DNA of 64,000 nt, taken from assembly GCF_018531465.1 (NCBI RefSeq), contig NZ_JAHDTF010000006.1, forward strand, positions 1-64,000. The letters are read 5' to 3'. Source of the stretch: Sphaerisporangium fuscum (GTDB lineage Bacteria > Actinomycetota > Actinomycetes > Streptosporangiales > Streptosporangiaceae). Under the pieces are notes generated by a model. It did not search any database and was not told where the DNA came from. It saw nothing but the letters and a program-made list of their open reading frames with translations. This document shows, piece by piece, positions 25,228-35,306 of the stretch (its first letter is position 1; the number at the start of each line of letters is the position of its first letter). A program made the position numbers and the translations under genes.

Positions 25228-25917
25228 ATGTCGCGTCAGCCCAAGACGCCGCTGGGTCTCGCGCATACGTCGCTGCGCGACCAGGTCCGGCTGGAGATCC
25301 GGAACCGCATCGTGAAGGGGCAGCTTCCGCCTGGTAGCAAGATGGTCGAACGCGAGCTCGCAGACGAACTGGGTGTATCTCGAGTCCCCGTGCGCGAGGC
25401 CCTGCGGATGCTCGAGTCCGAGGGATTCGTCCATGTCGTGCCGCGACGGGGAGTCGTCGTCAAGCATTTGTCGCAGACCGACGTCCAAGAGCTCTTCGAC
25501 GTACGCGAAGCGCTAGAGGCGTTCACCGCCCGCCGCGCCGCCGAGCACGCGAGCAAGGCCGACATACGGCGACTCAAACGGCATCTCGACAAGGCGAGCC
25601 GGGCCGCGGCGGCGGGCAACGTCGACGACTTCGGTGACGCCAACATGGCCTTTCACGAGGAGATCACGGCCATCGCCGGCAACAACCTCCTCGGCACCAT
25701 CCTGGAACCCCTGCACGGTCGTCTGGACTGGCTGTTCCGCCAGACCGACGACCCTGAACGGCTGTGCACCGAACACAATCGGTTGTACGAGGCGATCGCC
25801 TCTGGCGATCCGGCGGCGGCCGCCGCCATCGCCGTCGAGCACGTGACCAGTAGCCGGAAGACCGCACTGCGCATCTTGTTCGGCACCTCGCCGACCGCCA
25901 CCGGCGGCCCTGCCTGA
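25228..25917 (+). CDS. GntR-family (FCD) transcriptional regulator
   Basis: 229 residues from ATG 25228, with AGGAGG 5 nt upstream; GTG 25222 is less well placed. The winged helix is LRDQVRLEIRNRIVKGQLPP, ERELADELGVSRVPVREALR, MLESEGFVHVVPRRGVVVKH. The FCD ligand domain keeps metal-type residues (FDVREALEAF, FHEEITAIAGN, EHNRLYEAIASGD, EHV). It likely represses the divergent transporter-nucleoside hydrolase operon and itself through the two GGTATACC sites. Confidence 0.85.
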   Translation: MSRQPKTPLGLAHTSLRDQVRLEIRNRIVKGQLPPGSKMVERELADELGVSRVPVREALRMLESEGFVHVVPRRGVVVKHLSQTDVQELFDVREALEAFTARRAAEHASKADIRRLKRHLDKASRAAAAGNVDDFGDANMAFHEEITAIAGNNLLGTILEPLHGRLDWLFRQTDDPERLCTEHNRLYEAIASGDPAAAAAIAVEHVTSSRKTALRILFGTSPTATGGPA

Positions 25918-25992
25918 ACGCGGCCCGAGCCGATACGGCCAAGGGCACGGGCTTCGAGGAACAGCCAACGACGAAGAGCCGGCAGCCGCGGA

Positions 25993-26958
25993 TCAGACGG
26001 CGGTACCGGGAGGGGACTTCAGCAGCGGCGCGGCCTCATCGAGGTAGCCGCCACGGCGCTGCCGCAGCGCGTTGGCCGCCATGCGGACGAGGTCGATGTT
26101 GACTCCGGCGGCGCCACTGGGGTCGTGCACCGTCAACTTCACATCCAGGGACACCGTGGTCTCGCCCCAGGCCTGTGCCTCGATGTTGATGTGCGCCACC
26201 TTGTGCGACTTCAGGTGCGGAAGGTATCCCAGCGGAGCGACCTGCACCCGGCCGGGCGCTTCGCTCTCGGAGGCGAGGGCGTTGAGCTTGGACCGCATCT
26301 TGGTGTCGCCGTTCTCGACCAGGTTACGGAAGTCCTCGGTTCCTCCCAGGTTGACCTGATAGGAGCTGGTGAGGGAGAGCCCGCGTTCCTCCAGCAGCCG
26401 CAGCAGGGCGTGATGCACGGCCGAGGTGCCGAACTGGCTGGTCAGGTCGTCGCCCAGCAGTGGCAGTCCGGCCCTGGCATAGCGGTCCAGCAACTGCGGA
26501 TCGCGGGCCACCGGGTCGGCGGTGGTGTTGATGAACGCCGCTCCCGCCCGCAACGCCGCTTCCGCGTAGGCGTGCGCTGTCTCCGGCCGGCCACTGGGAG
26601 CGGCATAAAGCACGACCTCCGCTCCGGCGAGTTCCCCGGCCACCCGGTCCACTTCGGTGGCGTCGGCGGTGTCGGTGATGCCCCGGCGCACCGTGACGCC
26701 GGAGAGCGGCAGCTCGCCGGTGATCCGCGGATAGTTGTTGGGCGGCAAGAAGATCACCTCGGACAGGTCCCGCCCGATCTTCTCCGGCGAGGTGGCGAAC
26801 GCCGCCACGAAGTCGACATCGCCCACGCCCAGCCCCTCCAGCACCGGCCGGCGGATCCCGGTCACACTCCCCGAGGCCCGGTACAGCGCTATTCCTTGCA
26901 CCAGCGCGGACACGTTGTTACCGACACCGACCACCGCGACCTTCACCCGTTCGACCAT
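25993..26958 (-). CDS. Myo-inositol-1-phosphate-synthase-like protein
   Basis: 321 residues. VKVAVVGVGNNVSALVQGIA is the NAD-binding start, followed by VDFVAAFATSPEKIGRDLSE, TTADPVARDPQLLDRYARAG, LPLLGDDLTSQFGTSAVHHA, and the catalytic-like QVNLGGTEDFRNLVENGDTK with SHKVAHINIEAQAWGE. This is the actinobacterial/archaeal type of inositol-3-phosphate synthase, which turns glucose-6-phosphate into inositol phosphate. Slightly shorter than the usual about 360 residues. It is a single gene, divergent from rox. Confidence 0.75.
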   Translation of the reverse strand: MVERVKVAVVGVGNNVSALVQGIALYRASGSVTGIRRPVLEGLGVGDVDFVAAFATSPEKIGRDLSEVIFLPPNNYPRITGELPLSGVTVRRGITDTADATEVDRVAGELAGAEVVLYAAPSGRPETAHAYAEAALRAGAAFINTTADPVARDPQLLDRYARAGLPLLGDDLTSQFGTSAVHHALLRLLEERGLSLTSSYQVNLGGTEDFRNLVENGDTKMRSKLNALASESEAPGRVQVAPLGYLPHLKSHKVAHINIEAQAWGETTVSLDVKLTVHDPSGAAGVNIDLVRMAANALRQRRGGYLDEAAPLLKSPPGTAV

Positions 26959-27054
26959 GAACGCAAGGCTACGGCCGCCCCTCCCACGGCCCCGTTCGGG
27001 GTCGTGATCAGGTGGTTGGGAAAGGAGTGGACGGGACGATGCTCGGGCTTGTAG

Positions 27055-28749
<1,695 letters not shown>

Positions 28750-28828
28750 CTTCGCCTGAGCAACCGGACCACGCTCTCGCCAGCCTCCCAGAGCAGCGCT
28801 CTTGCGTTGCCGGCCGGCGGAGGGCTGC

Positions 28829-30178
28829 TCACGGCTTGAGCCGCCACAATGCGGGCCTGGTTTCTTCGGCCGACCGCTTGGAGCCGATGCCGCCGAGGGC
28901 GTAGATCTCACCGCCCGGCGAGCCGGCCAAATCTCTGATCACCGGCACCCCCTTGTCGACGGGCGCCTGCTCGCGTGTCCAGCGCCCGTCCGACAGATGC
29001 CACAACATGCCGAGCTCCGTGGCCGCCCACAGCCCGCCCCGTCCGTCGGACACCGCGTCGACGAACGGATCGGGCTGATCGTCGTCGGTCGGGCCCCACC
29101 AGCAGCTCCACCGGCCGGCGACGTTGCGCATCACCAGCCTCCTGGAGACCGGGATGTCCTCCTCGTCGACGGGCTCGTGCTCGCCCCAGCTGAACGTGCC
29201 CGCGACCCAGAACTCCTCCGGCCCGGTCCGCGCCACACCCGCGATTTCCGTCAAGGGTTTGTCCGGGTGGATGGCCTTGGTGCCCGGAGGCAGGGTCATC
29301 CCTTCAGGCAAGGGGACGGCCTGCCAGCCTTGGTCCGTCCATCTCGACAGCTGGATCTGTGCCTCGTCCTCGTCGTCCGGGTCGGGAGGGGCGATCACCC
29401 ACGGCTCTTCGGTGGTGCCCGCCACCTGGTAGCTGTAGGAGTGCAGGGGCGCGGTCTGCCATGCCTTACCGCTCCAGCGCATCGCGCGATCGCCGAGCAG
29501 CACCCAGGCCCCCTGCGCCGCCAGTTCTTCGCCGCTGGCGGGCCGCACCCCCAGGTCCACCCGCTCACTCCGCCACGCGCGGCCGTCCCAGGTGGACACG
29601 ACGTAGGTCGCCGGCGGGTCGTCGGGAGACATGGGCGGCGCGCTCTCGACGATGATCCAGGCCCTGTCAGCCGATGCGGCTCCCAGCCTGACCTGGGGGT
29701 CCTTGCCGAGCGGGAGCGCGGGGAGCTTCTGCCAGGCCGAACCGGTCCACCGCACCGGCTCCTGGGTGCGGCCGGTCTCGTGAAGAGCCCAGAGCGCGCC
29801 GTCCGGCGTGACCGTCGCCTGGCCGAGCTCGCCCTCCTCCGCCGTCGCCGAGGCCAGTTCCCAGTTCGAGCGGGGCAGGGTGATGGGGCGTAGCTGGTCG
29901 ACGTTCCTGCCAGGTGATGGGCAGGTGCCGGTACCGCGCTTCATCGGCGGTCCCAGCCGGTCGGTCAGCACCTCCAGTTTCAGGGACGCGATGCCTGTCG
30001 CAGACGGGGCGGGGGTGGCCGGGGACGCCGGTGGCGTGGCCTTGCCCGTCGCGCACGCCGCGAGCAAGAAGACACCGGCTAACGGGGCCAACCGCCGCAC
30101 GACGGTGAGCGGCCGCGCCGCCTGGTCGGGATCCTCTGGCGGCAGGTCGAACAACACGGCGCACGCCTCCTGAGACAT
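28829..30178 (-). CDS. Secreted lipoprotein with repeated beta-type units
   Basis: About 449 residues from ATG 30178, or about 423 from GTG 30100, which would put the signal peptide VRRLAPLAGVFLLAAC at the very start and is attractive. The lipobox LAAC is clear. The mature part is rich in Trp and repeats of the type GALWALHETGRTQEPVRWTG, PQVRLGAASADRAWIIVES, RGGLWAATELGMLWHLSDGR, EIYALGGIGS, which suggests a beta-propeller. Function unknown; cell-surface location inferred. Its promoter region faces the ABC-F gene. Confidence 0.7.
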   Translation of the reverse strand: MSQEACAVLFDLPPEDPDQAARPLTVVRRLAPLAGVFLLAACATGKATPPASPATPAPSATGIASLKLEVLTDRLGPPMKRGTGTCPSPGRNVDQLRPITLPRSNWELASATAEEGELGQATVTPDGALWALHETGRTQEPVRWTGSAWQKLPALPLGKDPQVRLGAASADRAWIIVESAPPMSPDDPPATYVVSTWDGRAWRSERVDLGVRPASGEELAAQGAWVLLGDRAMRWSGKAWQTAPLHSYSYQVAGTTEEPWVIAPPDPDDEDEAQIQLSRWTDQGWQAVPLPEGMTLPPGTKAIHPDKPLTEIAGVARTGPEEFWVAGTFSWGEHEPVDEEDIPVSRRLVMRNVAGRWSCWWGPTDDDQPDPFVDAVSDGRGGLWAATELGMLWHLSDGRWTREQAPVDKGVPVIRDLAGSPGGEIYALGGIGSKRSAEETRPALWRLKP

Positions 30179-30432
30179 GCCGTCAAGATAGCCTTGACGA
30201 TCAGCGCCGGCCAGCGGATCCCACGTTCTCCCGCGCCATCGCAGCCGGAGCGCTGAACCGCTGGGGCTGCTGGGCAGTCTCGCCGCCGACTCATAGGTCA
30301 CCTGCGACCACTCGTGGACGAACGCGACGGAATCCCGGTGCGAAGGCGGTTTCGCGGCTCGTCGCACGGTTCTTGACGGCGCCCGGACGAGACCGGAGAG
30401 GTGCGGCGTGCGGGGTGTCGTAGCATGGGCCC

Positions 30433-30456
30433 ATGTCCACGCCCCGAGTTTCCTAG
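30433..30456 (+). CDS. Leader peptide of the ABC-F gene (MSTPRVS)
   Basis: Seven codons and a TAG, 58 nt before the ABC-F start. TAGCAT (30421-30426) lies 6 bp before its ATG, so the message could begin with this ATG (leaderless). Its stop codon overlaps the left arm of a stem-loop. Ribosome-mediated attenuation by short leader ORFs is known for antibiotic-inducible ABC-F genes; that this one works so is inference. Confidence 0.5.
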   Translation: MSTPRVS

Positions 30457-30496
30457 CTGAGGACCCGCTTCCACGCCAGAAGTGTGTCCTCTAGCT
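30455..30496 (+). promoter_or_regulatory. Leader stem-loop of the ABC-F gene
   Basis: AGCTGAGGAC (30455-30464) pairs with GTCCTCTAGCT (30486-30496), one bulged base. A smaller competing stem TCCT/AGGA at 30451-30463 uses the same left arm, so two folds exclude each other. The ribosome site CGGAG (30501-30505) follows directly. Confidence 0.5.
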
Positions 30497-30514
30497 TTCT
30501 CGGAGCGTAACATC

Positions 30515-32119
30515 ATGATTTCCGTTCGCGATGTCGCGTTGCGCGCGGGTGCCCGCCTGCTGCTCTCGGACGTCTCCTTCACCGTGTCCCCCGGCGACCG
30601 GATCGGCCTGGTCGGCCGCAACGGCGCGGGCAAGACCACCTTGCTGACCGCCCTGGCCGGGCACACCGTGCCGGCCGCCGGGACGATCACCCGGACCGGG
30701 ACGGTGGGGTTCCTCGCCCAGGATTCCCGCGTGGCCGACCTCGCCGTGACCGTCACGGACCGGATCCTGTCCGCCCGCGGCCTGGACAAGGCTCTGCACC
30801 GGTTGCGCGCGGCCGAGGCCGCGATGGCCGAGGCCGCCGGGTCCGCCGCCCTGGAGCAGGCGATGAACGCCTACGCCCGCGCCGAAGCGGCGTTCCAGGC
30901 CGGTGGCGGGTACACGGCCGAGGCCGAGGCCGCCCGGGTCTCGGCCGGACTCGGGCTGCCCGACCGAGTGCTGACCCAACCGGTCGGCACCCTCTCCGGC
31001 GGGCAGCGACGCCGGGTCGAGCTGGCACGGATCCTGTTCGCCGACCACGGCGGCACGCTGCTGCTGGACGAGCCGACCAACCACCTGGACGCCGACTCGA
31101 TCGCCTGGCTGCGCACATTCCTTCAAGGCCATCAGGGCGGCCTGGTGCTGATCAGCCACGACACCGGGCTGCTCTCCAAGGTCGTCAACCGGGTCTTCCA
31201 TCTGGACCCCACCCGCGCGGCGATCGACATCCACAACACCGGCTGGGACACCTACCTGACCCAGCGCGAGGCGGACCGCCGGCGGCGGGAGCGGGAGCGG
31301 GCGAACGCCGAGCGCAAGGCCGCCGCGCTGCACGCGCAGGCGGACAAGATGAAGGCCCGCTCGGCCACCGCCGTCATGGCCCGCAGCATGGCCCGGCGGG
31401 CGGACCGCATGCTGGCGGAACTGGAACCGGCCCGCCGGACGGAGAAGGTGGCCAAGATCCGGCTGCCCGAACCGGCCCCGTGCGGGCGGATGCCGCTGGG
31501 TGCGGTCAGCCTGGCCAAGTCCTATGACGGCCACCAAGTCCTCGACGGGGTCGACCTGGCCGTGGACCGGGGGAGCCGGCTGGTCGTCCTCGGTCTCAAC
31601 GGCGCCGGCAAGACCACTCTTCTGCGCATCCTCGCCGGCGAGGAACCGCCGGATGCCGGGCGTGTGGTGCACGGGCACGGGCTGCGTCTGGGCTACTTCG
31701 CCCAGGAACACGACACCCTGCGCGCCGATCGTACGGTCCGGCAGAACCTGACGGACGCCGCCCCGCATCTGACCGACGGCGAAGCCCGGCAGGTGCTGGG
31801 CGCGTTCCTGTTCAGCGGCGACGACGTGAACAAGCCCGCCAGGGTGCTTTCCGGTGGGGAGAAGACCCGCCTGGCCCTGGCCGGGCTGGTGCACTCGGGA
31901 GCGAACGTGTTGCTGCTGGACGAGCCGACGAACAACCTCGACCCCGCCTCCCGGGACGAGGTTCTGGCCGCCGTCGGCTCCTACCCTGGGGCGATCGTGA
32001 TGGTCACCCACGACGAGGGCGTGATCGACGCCCTGCGTCCCGACCGCGTCCTGCTCCTGCCCGACGCGGACGAGGACCTGTGGAGCGAGGACTACCGCGA
32101 CCTGGTCGCCCTCGCCTGA
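30515..32119 (+). CDS. ABC-F family ATPase (ribosome protection/translation factor type)
   Basis: 534 residues with two ABC domains and no membrane segments. First domain: Walker A GRNGAGKTTLL, signature LSGGQRRR, Walker B LLLDEPTNHLD. Second: GLNGAGKTTLLRI, LSGGEKTR, LLLDEPTNNLDP. The linker between them (about 235-315) is charged and helical (QREADRRRRERERANAERKA ... MARSMARRADRMLAELEPAR), like the P-site-tRNA interaction motif. ABC-F proteins release antibiotics from the ribosome or aid translation. CGGAG lies 9 nt before ATG 30515. Leader ORF and hairpin suggest antibiotic induction. Confidence 0.85.
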   Translation: MISVRDVALRAGARLLLSDVSFTVSPGDRIGLVGRNGAGKTTLLTALAGHTVPAAGTITRTGTVGFLAQDSRVADLAVTVTDRILSARGLDKALHRLRAAEAAMAEAAGSAALEQAMNAYARAEAAFQAGGGYTAEAEAARVSAGLGLPDRVLTQPVGTLSGGQRRRVELARILFADHGGTLLLDEPTNHLDADSIAWLRTFLQGHQGGLVLISHDTGLLSKVVNRVFHLDPTRAAIDIHNTGWDTYLTQREADRRRRERERANAERKAAALHAQADKMKARSATAVMARSMARRADRMLAELEPARRTEKVAKIRLPEPAPCGRMPLGAVSLAKSYDGHQVLDGVDLAVDRGSRLVVLGLNGAGKTTLLRILAGEEPPDAGRVVHGHGLRLGYFAQEHDTLRADRTVRQNLTDAAPHLTDGEARQVLGAFLFSGDDVNKPARVLSGGEKTRLALAGLVHSGANVLLLDEPTNNLDPASRDEVLAAVGSYPGAIVMVTHDEGVIDALRPDRVLLLPDADEDLWSEDYRDLVALA

Positions 32120-32198
32120 CCCGCCGCCGGGCGGTGACGGAGGATGGCCTCCAGGCCCCGGGAGGAGGCTCGCGGCGCCACGAGGTGGAGGGGAATCG

Positions 32199-32528
32199 AT
32201 GCGCAGGGGACCAACGGCGGGCACGGCGAGATCCCTCGGCACGGCCTTGACGGCGACGGCCCTCACCGCCGTGCTCGCGGCGAGCGGTTGCGCGTCCGGG
32301 CGTCCCGACCCGCTCGCCGTACGGGTCAACCCTTTGCCGCCCGGCGTCCGCGCGCCCGGAGCCGCCGTCTTCCTCGCCCGGGTGCCCGACGAGCGGCGCT
32401 CCGACCTGCTCGGCCTGATCAGGGTCGGCGGGTTCGGCGACGCGCTCGCGAACGGCACACTGGTCGTCGCCCTGCGCCCGGCTCGGGCACGTCCCCGGCT
32501 CCGGGCCCTCGGGATGAGATCGTCCTGA
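32199..32528 (+). CDS. Small putative lipoprotein
   Basis: 109 residues. Signal peptide MRRGPTAGTARSLGTALTAT then ALTAVLAASGC with a lipobox (LAASGC). The mature part is short and Arg/Pro-rich with VFLARVPDERRSDLLGLIRV. GGAGGGG lies just before the ATG. No family recognised. It follows the ABC-F gene by 79 bp in the same direction. Confidence 0.55.
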   Translation: MRRGPTAGTARSLGTALTATALTAVLAASGCASGRPDPLAVRVNPLPPGVRAPGAAVFLARVPDERRSDLLGLIRVGGFGDALANGTLVVALRPARARPRLRALGMRSS

Positions 32529-32652
32529 CCCGTCTCGACGGAGCGGGCGCCCCCTCGTCCTCTTTCGCGGCGCCATCCTCGCGAGCGTCTCCACCGGATG
32601 ACCCGCGGGCGTACCCGTCGCCGGCCCGCCGCCGTCCCTGGATTCTCCTGAA

Positions 32653-33081
32653 TCAAGCCGTCCAGGCGCTTCGGTAGGCGTTGACGAGCCATCGGTTGAC
32701 CCGGTCCATGTCCGGCTCCTCCGGGAGATCGCAGGTGGGGATCAGCTGCTCCAGGCGGGCCTCCAGGCCGGCGGCGATGCCGAGGACTTCGTCCCGGCTG
32801 TGCTTGCCCTGCCGGACGTCGACGATGAGGGACCGCCACGGTACGGGCATGGGCAGGGTGATCCGCCCGGTTTCGAGGAGCTCGACGCCTTGGACGCCGA
32901 GGCGGATCATGTGCCCGGCGTACTTGGTGTCGTACCCGTACTGGGCTATGAGCTCGGGCCGGTTGGTGCGTTTGCCGTCCGGGTGCTCGACCATGCGGTC
33001 CCGCTGGGCGCGCAGGTAGCCGAGGAAACGGTGGCCGGCCTGCCGGGACAGGACGAGGCCGGGGTCCGCGCGGAGCCGAGG
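32653..33081 (-). pseudogene. Nucleotidyltransferase-superfamily protein, 5' truncated
   Basis: C-terminal half of a DNA polymerase beta-type nucleotidyltransferase (RlaP-like): HRFLGYLRAQRDRMVEHPDG, TNRPELIAQYGYDTKYAGHM, VQGVELLETGRITLPMP, EPDMDRVNRWLVNAYRSAW. The N-terminal catalytic part with GSxxxG and the DxD aspartates is absent; an in-frame TGA lies 29 codons before the first Met and no start precedes it. A 113-residue protein from ATG 32994 would lack the active site. Confidence 0.65.
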
Positions 33082-33198
33082 TCAGGGGGCGGCGATGTCT
33101 ACGCAGCACACGAATCCGGCGTTTCCTCCATAGCTCGCTCGTCCGCCGGCGGTGAACACCGGCCCGGCCGAGATCGGCGATCGCTACAGTCCGGTCTC

Positions 33199-33924
33199 AT
33201 GTCGACGGTTACAACACGCACGGTCGAGTATCCGGCCGACGGCCTGACGATGATCGGGCATCTCGCGCTCCCGGCCGGTGTCGACCGCCGGCCCGCGGTC
33301 CTGGTCGGGCCCGAGGGGATGGGGCTCAGCGACGTCGAGCGCCGCCGGGCCGATGCGCTCGCCGAGCTGGGATACGTCGCGCTGGCCTTCGACCTCCACG
33401 GCGGGCGCTATTTGGCCGACCCCGAGGAGATGCTGGCCCGTTGCATGCCGCTGCTCGCCGACCCTGACCGGATGCGGGGCATCGGCGACGCGGCGCTCGA
33501 CGTGTTGCGCGCCGAACCGCGGACCGACCCCGGCCGGATCGCCGCCATCGGCTACGGCACGGGGGGCGCAGTCGCGCTGGAACTCGGGCGCGACGGGGTC
33601 GACCTGCGCGCGATCGGGACAGTCAACGCACTGACCACGGGCCGACCGGGCGAGGCGGCGCGCATTCGCTGCCCGGTGTGGGCGGGGGTCGGTTCGGAAG
33701 ACCCGATCATGCCGTCCGCGCAACGGGAGGCGTTCACCGCCGAGATGCAGGCCGCGGGCGTCGACTGGCGCCTCGTGGTCTACGGCGGCGCCTTGCACGC
33801 CTTCCACCACCCGCCGGTCGACCACACCGTGGTCCCCGGCGTCGGCCACCACCCGCGGCACGCGCGGCGAGCCTGGCGCGACATCGTCGACCTGCTCGCC
33901 GAGTGCCTGCCCGTGACGGAGTGA
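33199..33924 (+). CDS. Dienelactone-hydrolase-like protein without the usual nucleophile
   Basis: 241 residues of the DLH alpha/beta fold: VEYPADGLTMIGHLALPAGV, LVGPEGMGLSDVERRRADAL, LGYVALAFDLHGGRYLADPE, HAFHHPPVDH with the acid/His end region. The elbow that should read GYCFGG or GYSxGG is IGYGTGGAVALELG: the nucleophile position is Gly. So it may be a non-catalytic or diverged member. TACAGT (33186-33191) stands 7 bp before ATG 33199, a possible leaderless start. Single gene. Confidence 0.75.
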   Translation: MSTVTTRTVEYPADGLTMIGHLALPAGVDRRPAVLVGPEGMGLSDVERRRADALAELGYVALAFDLHGGRYLADPEEMLARCMPLLADPDRMRGIGDAALDVLRAEPRTDPGRIAAIGYGTGGAVALELGRDGVDLRAIGTVNALTTGRPGEAARIRCPVWAGVGSEDPIMPSAQREAFTAEMQAAGVDWRLVVYGGALHAFHHPPVDHTVVPGVGHHPRHARRAWRDIVDLLAECLPVTE

Positions 33925-34007
33925 GCCGGTCGGCAACGGCGATTGCGGGCCCGCGCGTGACGGGCACTGCCGCGTCGAGACGTTCTCGAAGAAGTTGTCG
34001 CGGATGA

Positions 34008-34034
34008 TGTCGAGAACGGCCTGGCAGCTCCGTC
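34008..34034 (+). promoter_or_regulatory. ECF42-type promoter before the VOC gene
   Basis: TGTCGA - 17 bp - CGTC, followed by CCAGGG. The same motif, spacer length and downstream CCAGGG stand before the YCII-sigma operon at 38797-38823. Confidence 0.6.
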
Positions 34035-34084
34035 CCAGGGGTGAATGCGGCCGGCCTCGGCCCTGACGAACCAAGGAGACCAGC

Positions 34085-34525
34085 ATGACGATCCAGCGGA
34101 TGGACAACGTCCTCATCGTTGTCGACGACCTTGACGCTGTCATTTCGTTCTTCGTCGAACTCGGTATGGAGCTGGAGGGCAAGGCGCCGGTCGAGGGGCG
34201 TTGGGTGGAGCGTGTCATCGGGATCGACGACGTCCGGCAGGACATCGCAATGCTGCGGACCCCGGACGGCCACGGCCGGATCGAGCTGGCGATGTTCCAC
34301 ACGCCGAAGGCGATCAGCGCCGAGCCGAAGGACGCACCGGCGAACACGCTCGGCATCCGTCGCATCATGTTCACCGTCGACGACATCGACGACGTCGTCG
34401 CCCGCCTGCGCGCTCACGGCGCCGAACTCGTCGGCGAGGTGGCGCGGTACGAGGACAGCTATCGGCTCTGCTACGTCCGCGGCCCTGAGGGCATCATCGT
34501 CGGACTGGCCGAACAGCTCGGCTGA
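34085..34525 (+). CDS. VOC-family (glyoxalase/bleomycin-resistance fold) protein
   Basis: 146 residues with two beta-alpha-beta-beta-beta units: MDNVLIVVDDLDAVISFFVE ... HGRIELAMFHTPK and GIRRIMFTVDDIDDVVARLR ... CYVRGPEGIIVGLAEQLG. Metal-ligand-like positions (E in IELAMF, E in GPEG) remain. Role unknown; this class includes dioxygenases and lyases. CAAGGAGACCAGC gives the ribosome site. The leader from 34008 on is nearly the same as that of the YCII gene, so it is probably in the regulon of the ECF42 sigma factor encoded at 39279. Confidence 0.8.
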   Translation: MTIQRMDNVLIVVDDLDAVISFFVELGMELEGKAPVEGRWVERVIGIDDVRQDIAMLRTPDGHGRIELAMFHTPKAISAEPKDAPANTLGIRRIMFTVDDIDDVVARLRAHGAELVGEVARYEDSYRLCYVRGPEGIIVGLAEQLG

Positions 34526-34607
34526 ATGCCGCCGAAGCGACCGTGCGCCGAAGCACCATCGAGGCGGCCGCAGGTGGGACACTCCCATACTCGAGTGCGT
34601 CGTCCCG

Positions 34608-35216
34608 TCAGGCCGGTGGGGCCGCCGCGCCGTCGAGGACCAGGTCGATGATCTGCCGGCTGGCCTGTTCCGGGTCGAGTTGGTCGGTGCTGCCCGATGC
34701 CATGCGGGCGAGCAAGGGGGAGACGAGGAGTTCGGAGATCAGGTCGGGGTCGATGTCCGGGCGGATCTCTCCTCGTTCCACGCCGCGTCGTAGGACGTGG
34801 TTCATGGCTTCCCGCCGGGGGGCGACGATCTCCTCGAAGTAGCGCCTGTGCAGTCGGGGGAAGGTCACAGCCTCGGCGTTGAGGGCTCGCAGCATGCTGC
34901 TGGCCCGCTTGTCGACGACGCGCTCGGCCAGGGCCCGCAGGAGGACGGCCAGGTCGTCGCGAGTGCCGGCGCCGGTCGGCGAGGGCCGCGGCTTGTTGAT
35001 CGTCTCCAGCACGTCGAGGTAGAGCTCGTCCTTGGTCCTCCAGCGGCGGTAGACGCTGTTGCGGGAGACTCCGGCCTGCTTGGCGATGGTCACCAGTGAC
35101 AGGCCGGTGAGGGTGGCGCCGGCGGCGACCATGTCGAGGACCGCGTCGATGATGGCCGCGTCGGCGGCGGGGTCGCGCTGCCGCCCGCCGCGACGGCCCG
35201 GGACTTCCTCGTTCAC
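34608..35216 (-). CDS. TetR-family regulator
   Basis: 202 residues from GTG 35216. Helix-turn-helix: GLSLVTIAKQAGVSRNSVYR, RWRTKDELYLDVLETI. The C-terminal domain (VVDKRASSMLRALNAEAVTF, HVLRRGVERGEIRPDIDPDL) is of the TetR_C_11-like type. It is divergent from the flavin monooxygenase at 35307; two ACAGNNCTGT palindromes in the gap are its probable operators, one near each start. Confidence 0.8.
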   Translation of the reverse strand: MNEEVPGRRGGRQRDPAADAAIIDAVLDMVAAGATLTGLSLVTIAKQAGVSRNSVYRRWRTKDELYLDVLETINKPRPSPTGAGTRDDLAVLLRALAERVVDKRASSMLRALNAEAVTFPRLHRRYFEEIVAPRREAMNHVLRRGVERGEIRPDIDPDLISELLVSPLLARMASGSTDQLDPEQASRQIIDLVLDGAAAPPA

Positions 35217-35228
35217 GCCAGTAACGAT

Positions 35229-35283
35229 ACAGGGCTGTTTCGTTTGGTCCATTGCGTCAGGTAATAATGGAACAGACCTGTTC
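35229..35283. promoter_or_regulatory. Paired TetR operators
   Basis: ACAGGGCTGT (35229-35238) and GAACAGACCTGTTC (35270-35283) share ACAG-NN-CTGT. They lie in the 90-bp gap between the TetR gene and the monooxygenase. TAATAAT at about 35262 may be the -10 box of the monooxygenase. Confidence 0.55.
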
Positions 35284-35306
35284 TGATTCGTTTGATGGAG
35301 GTCCTC

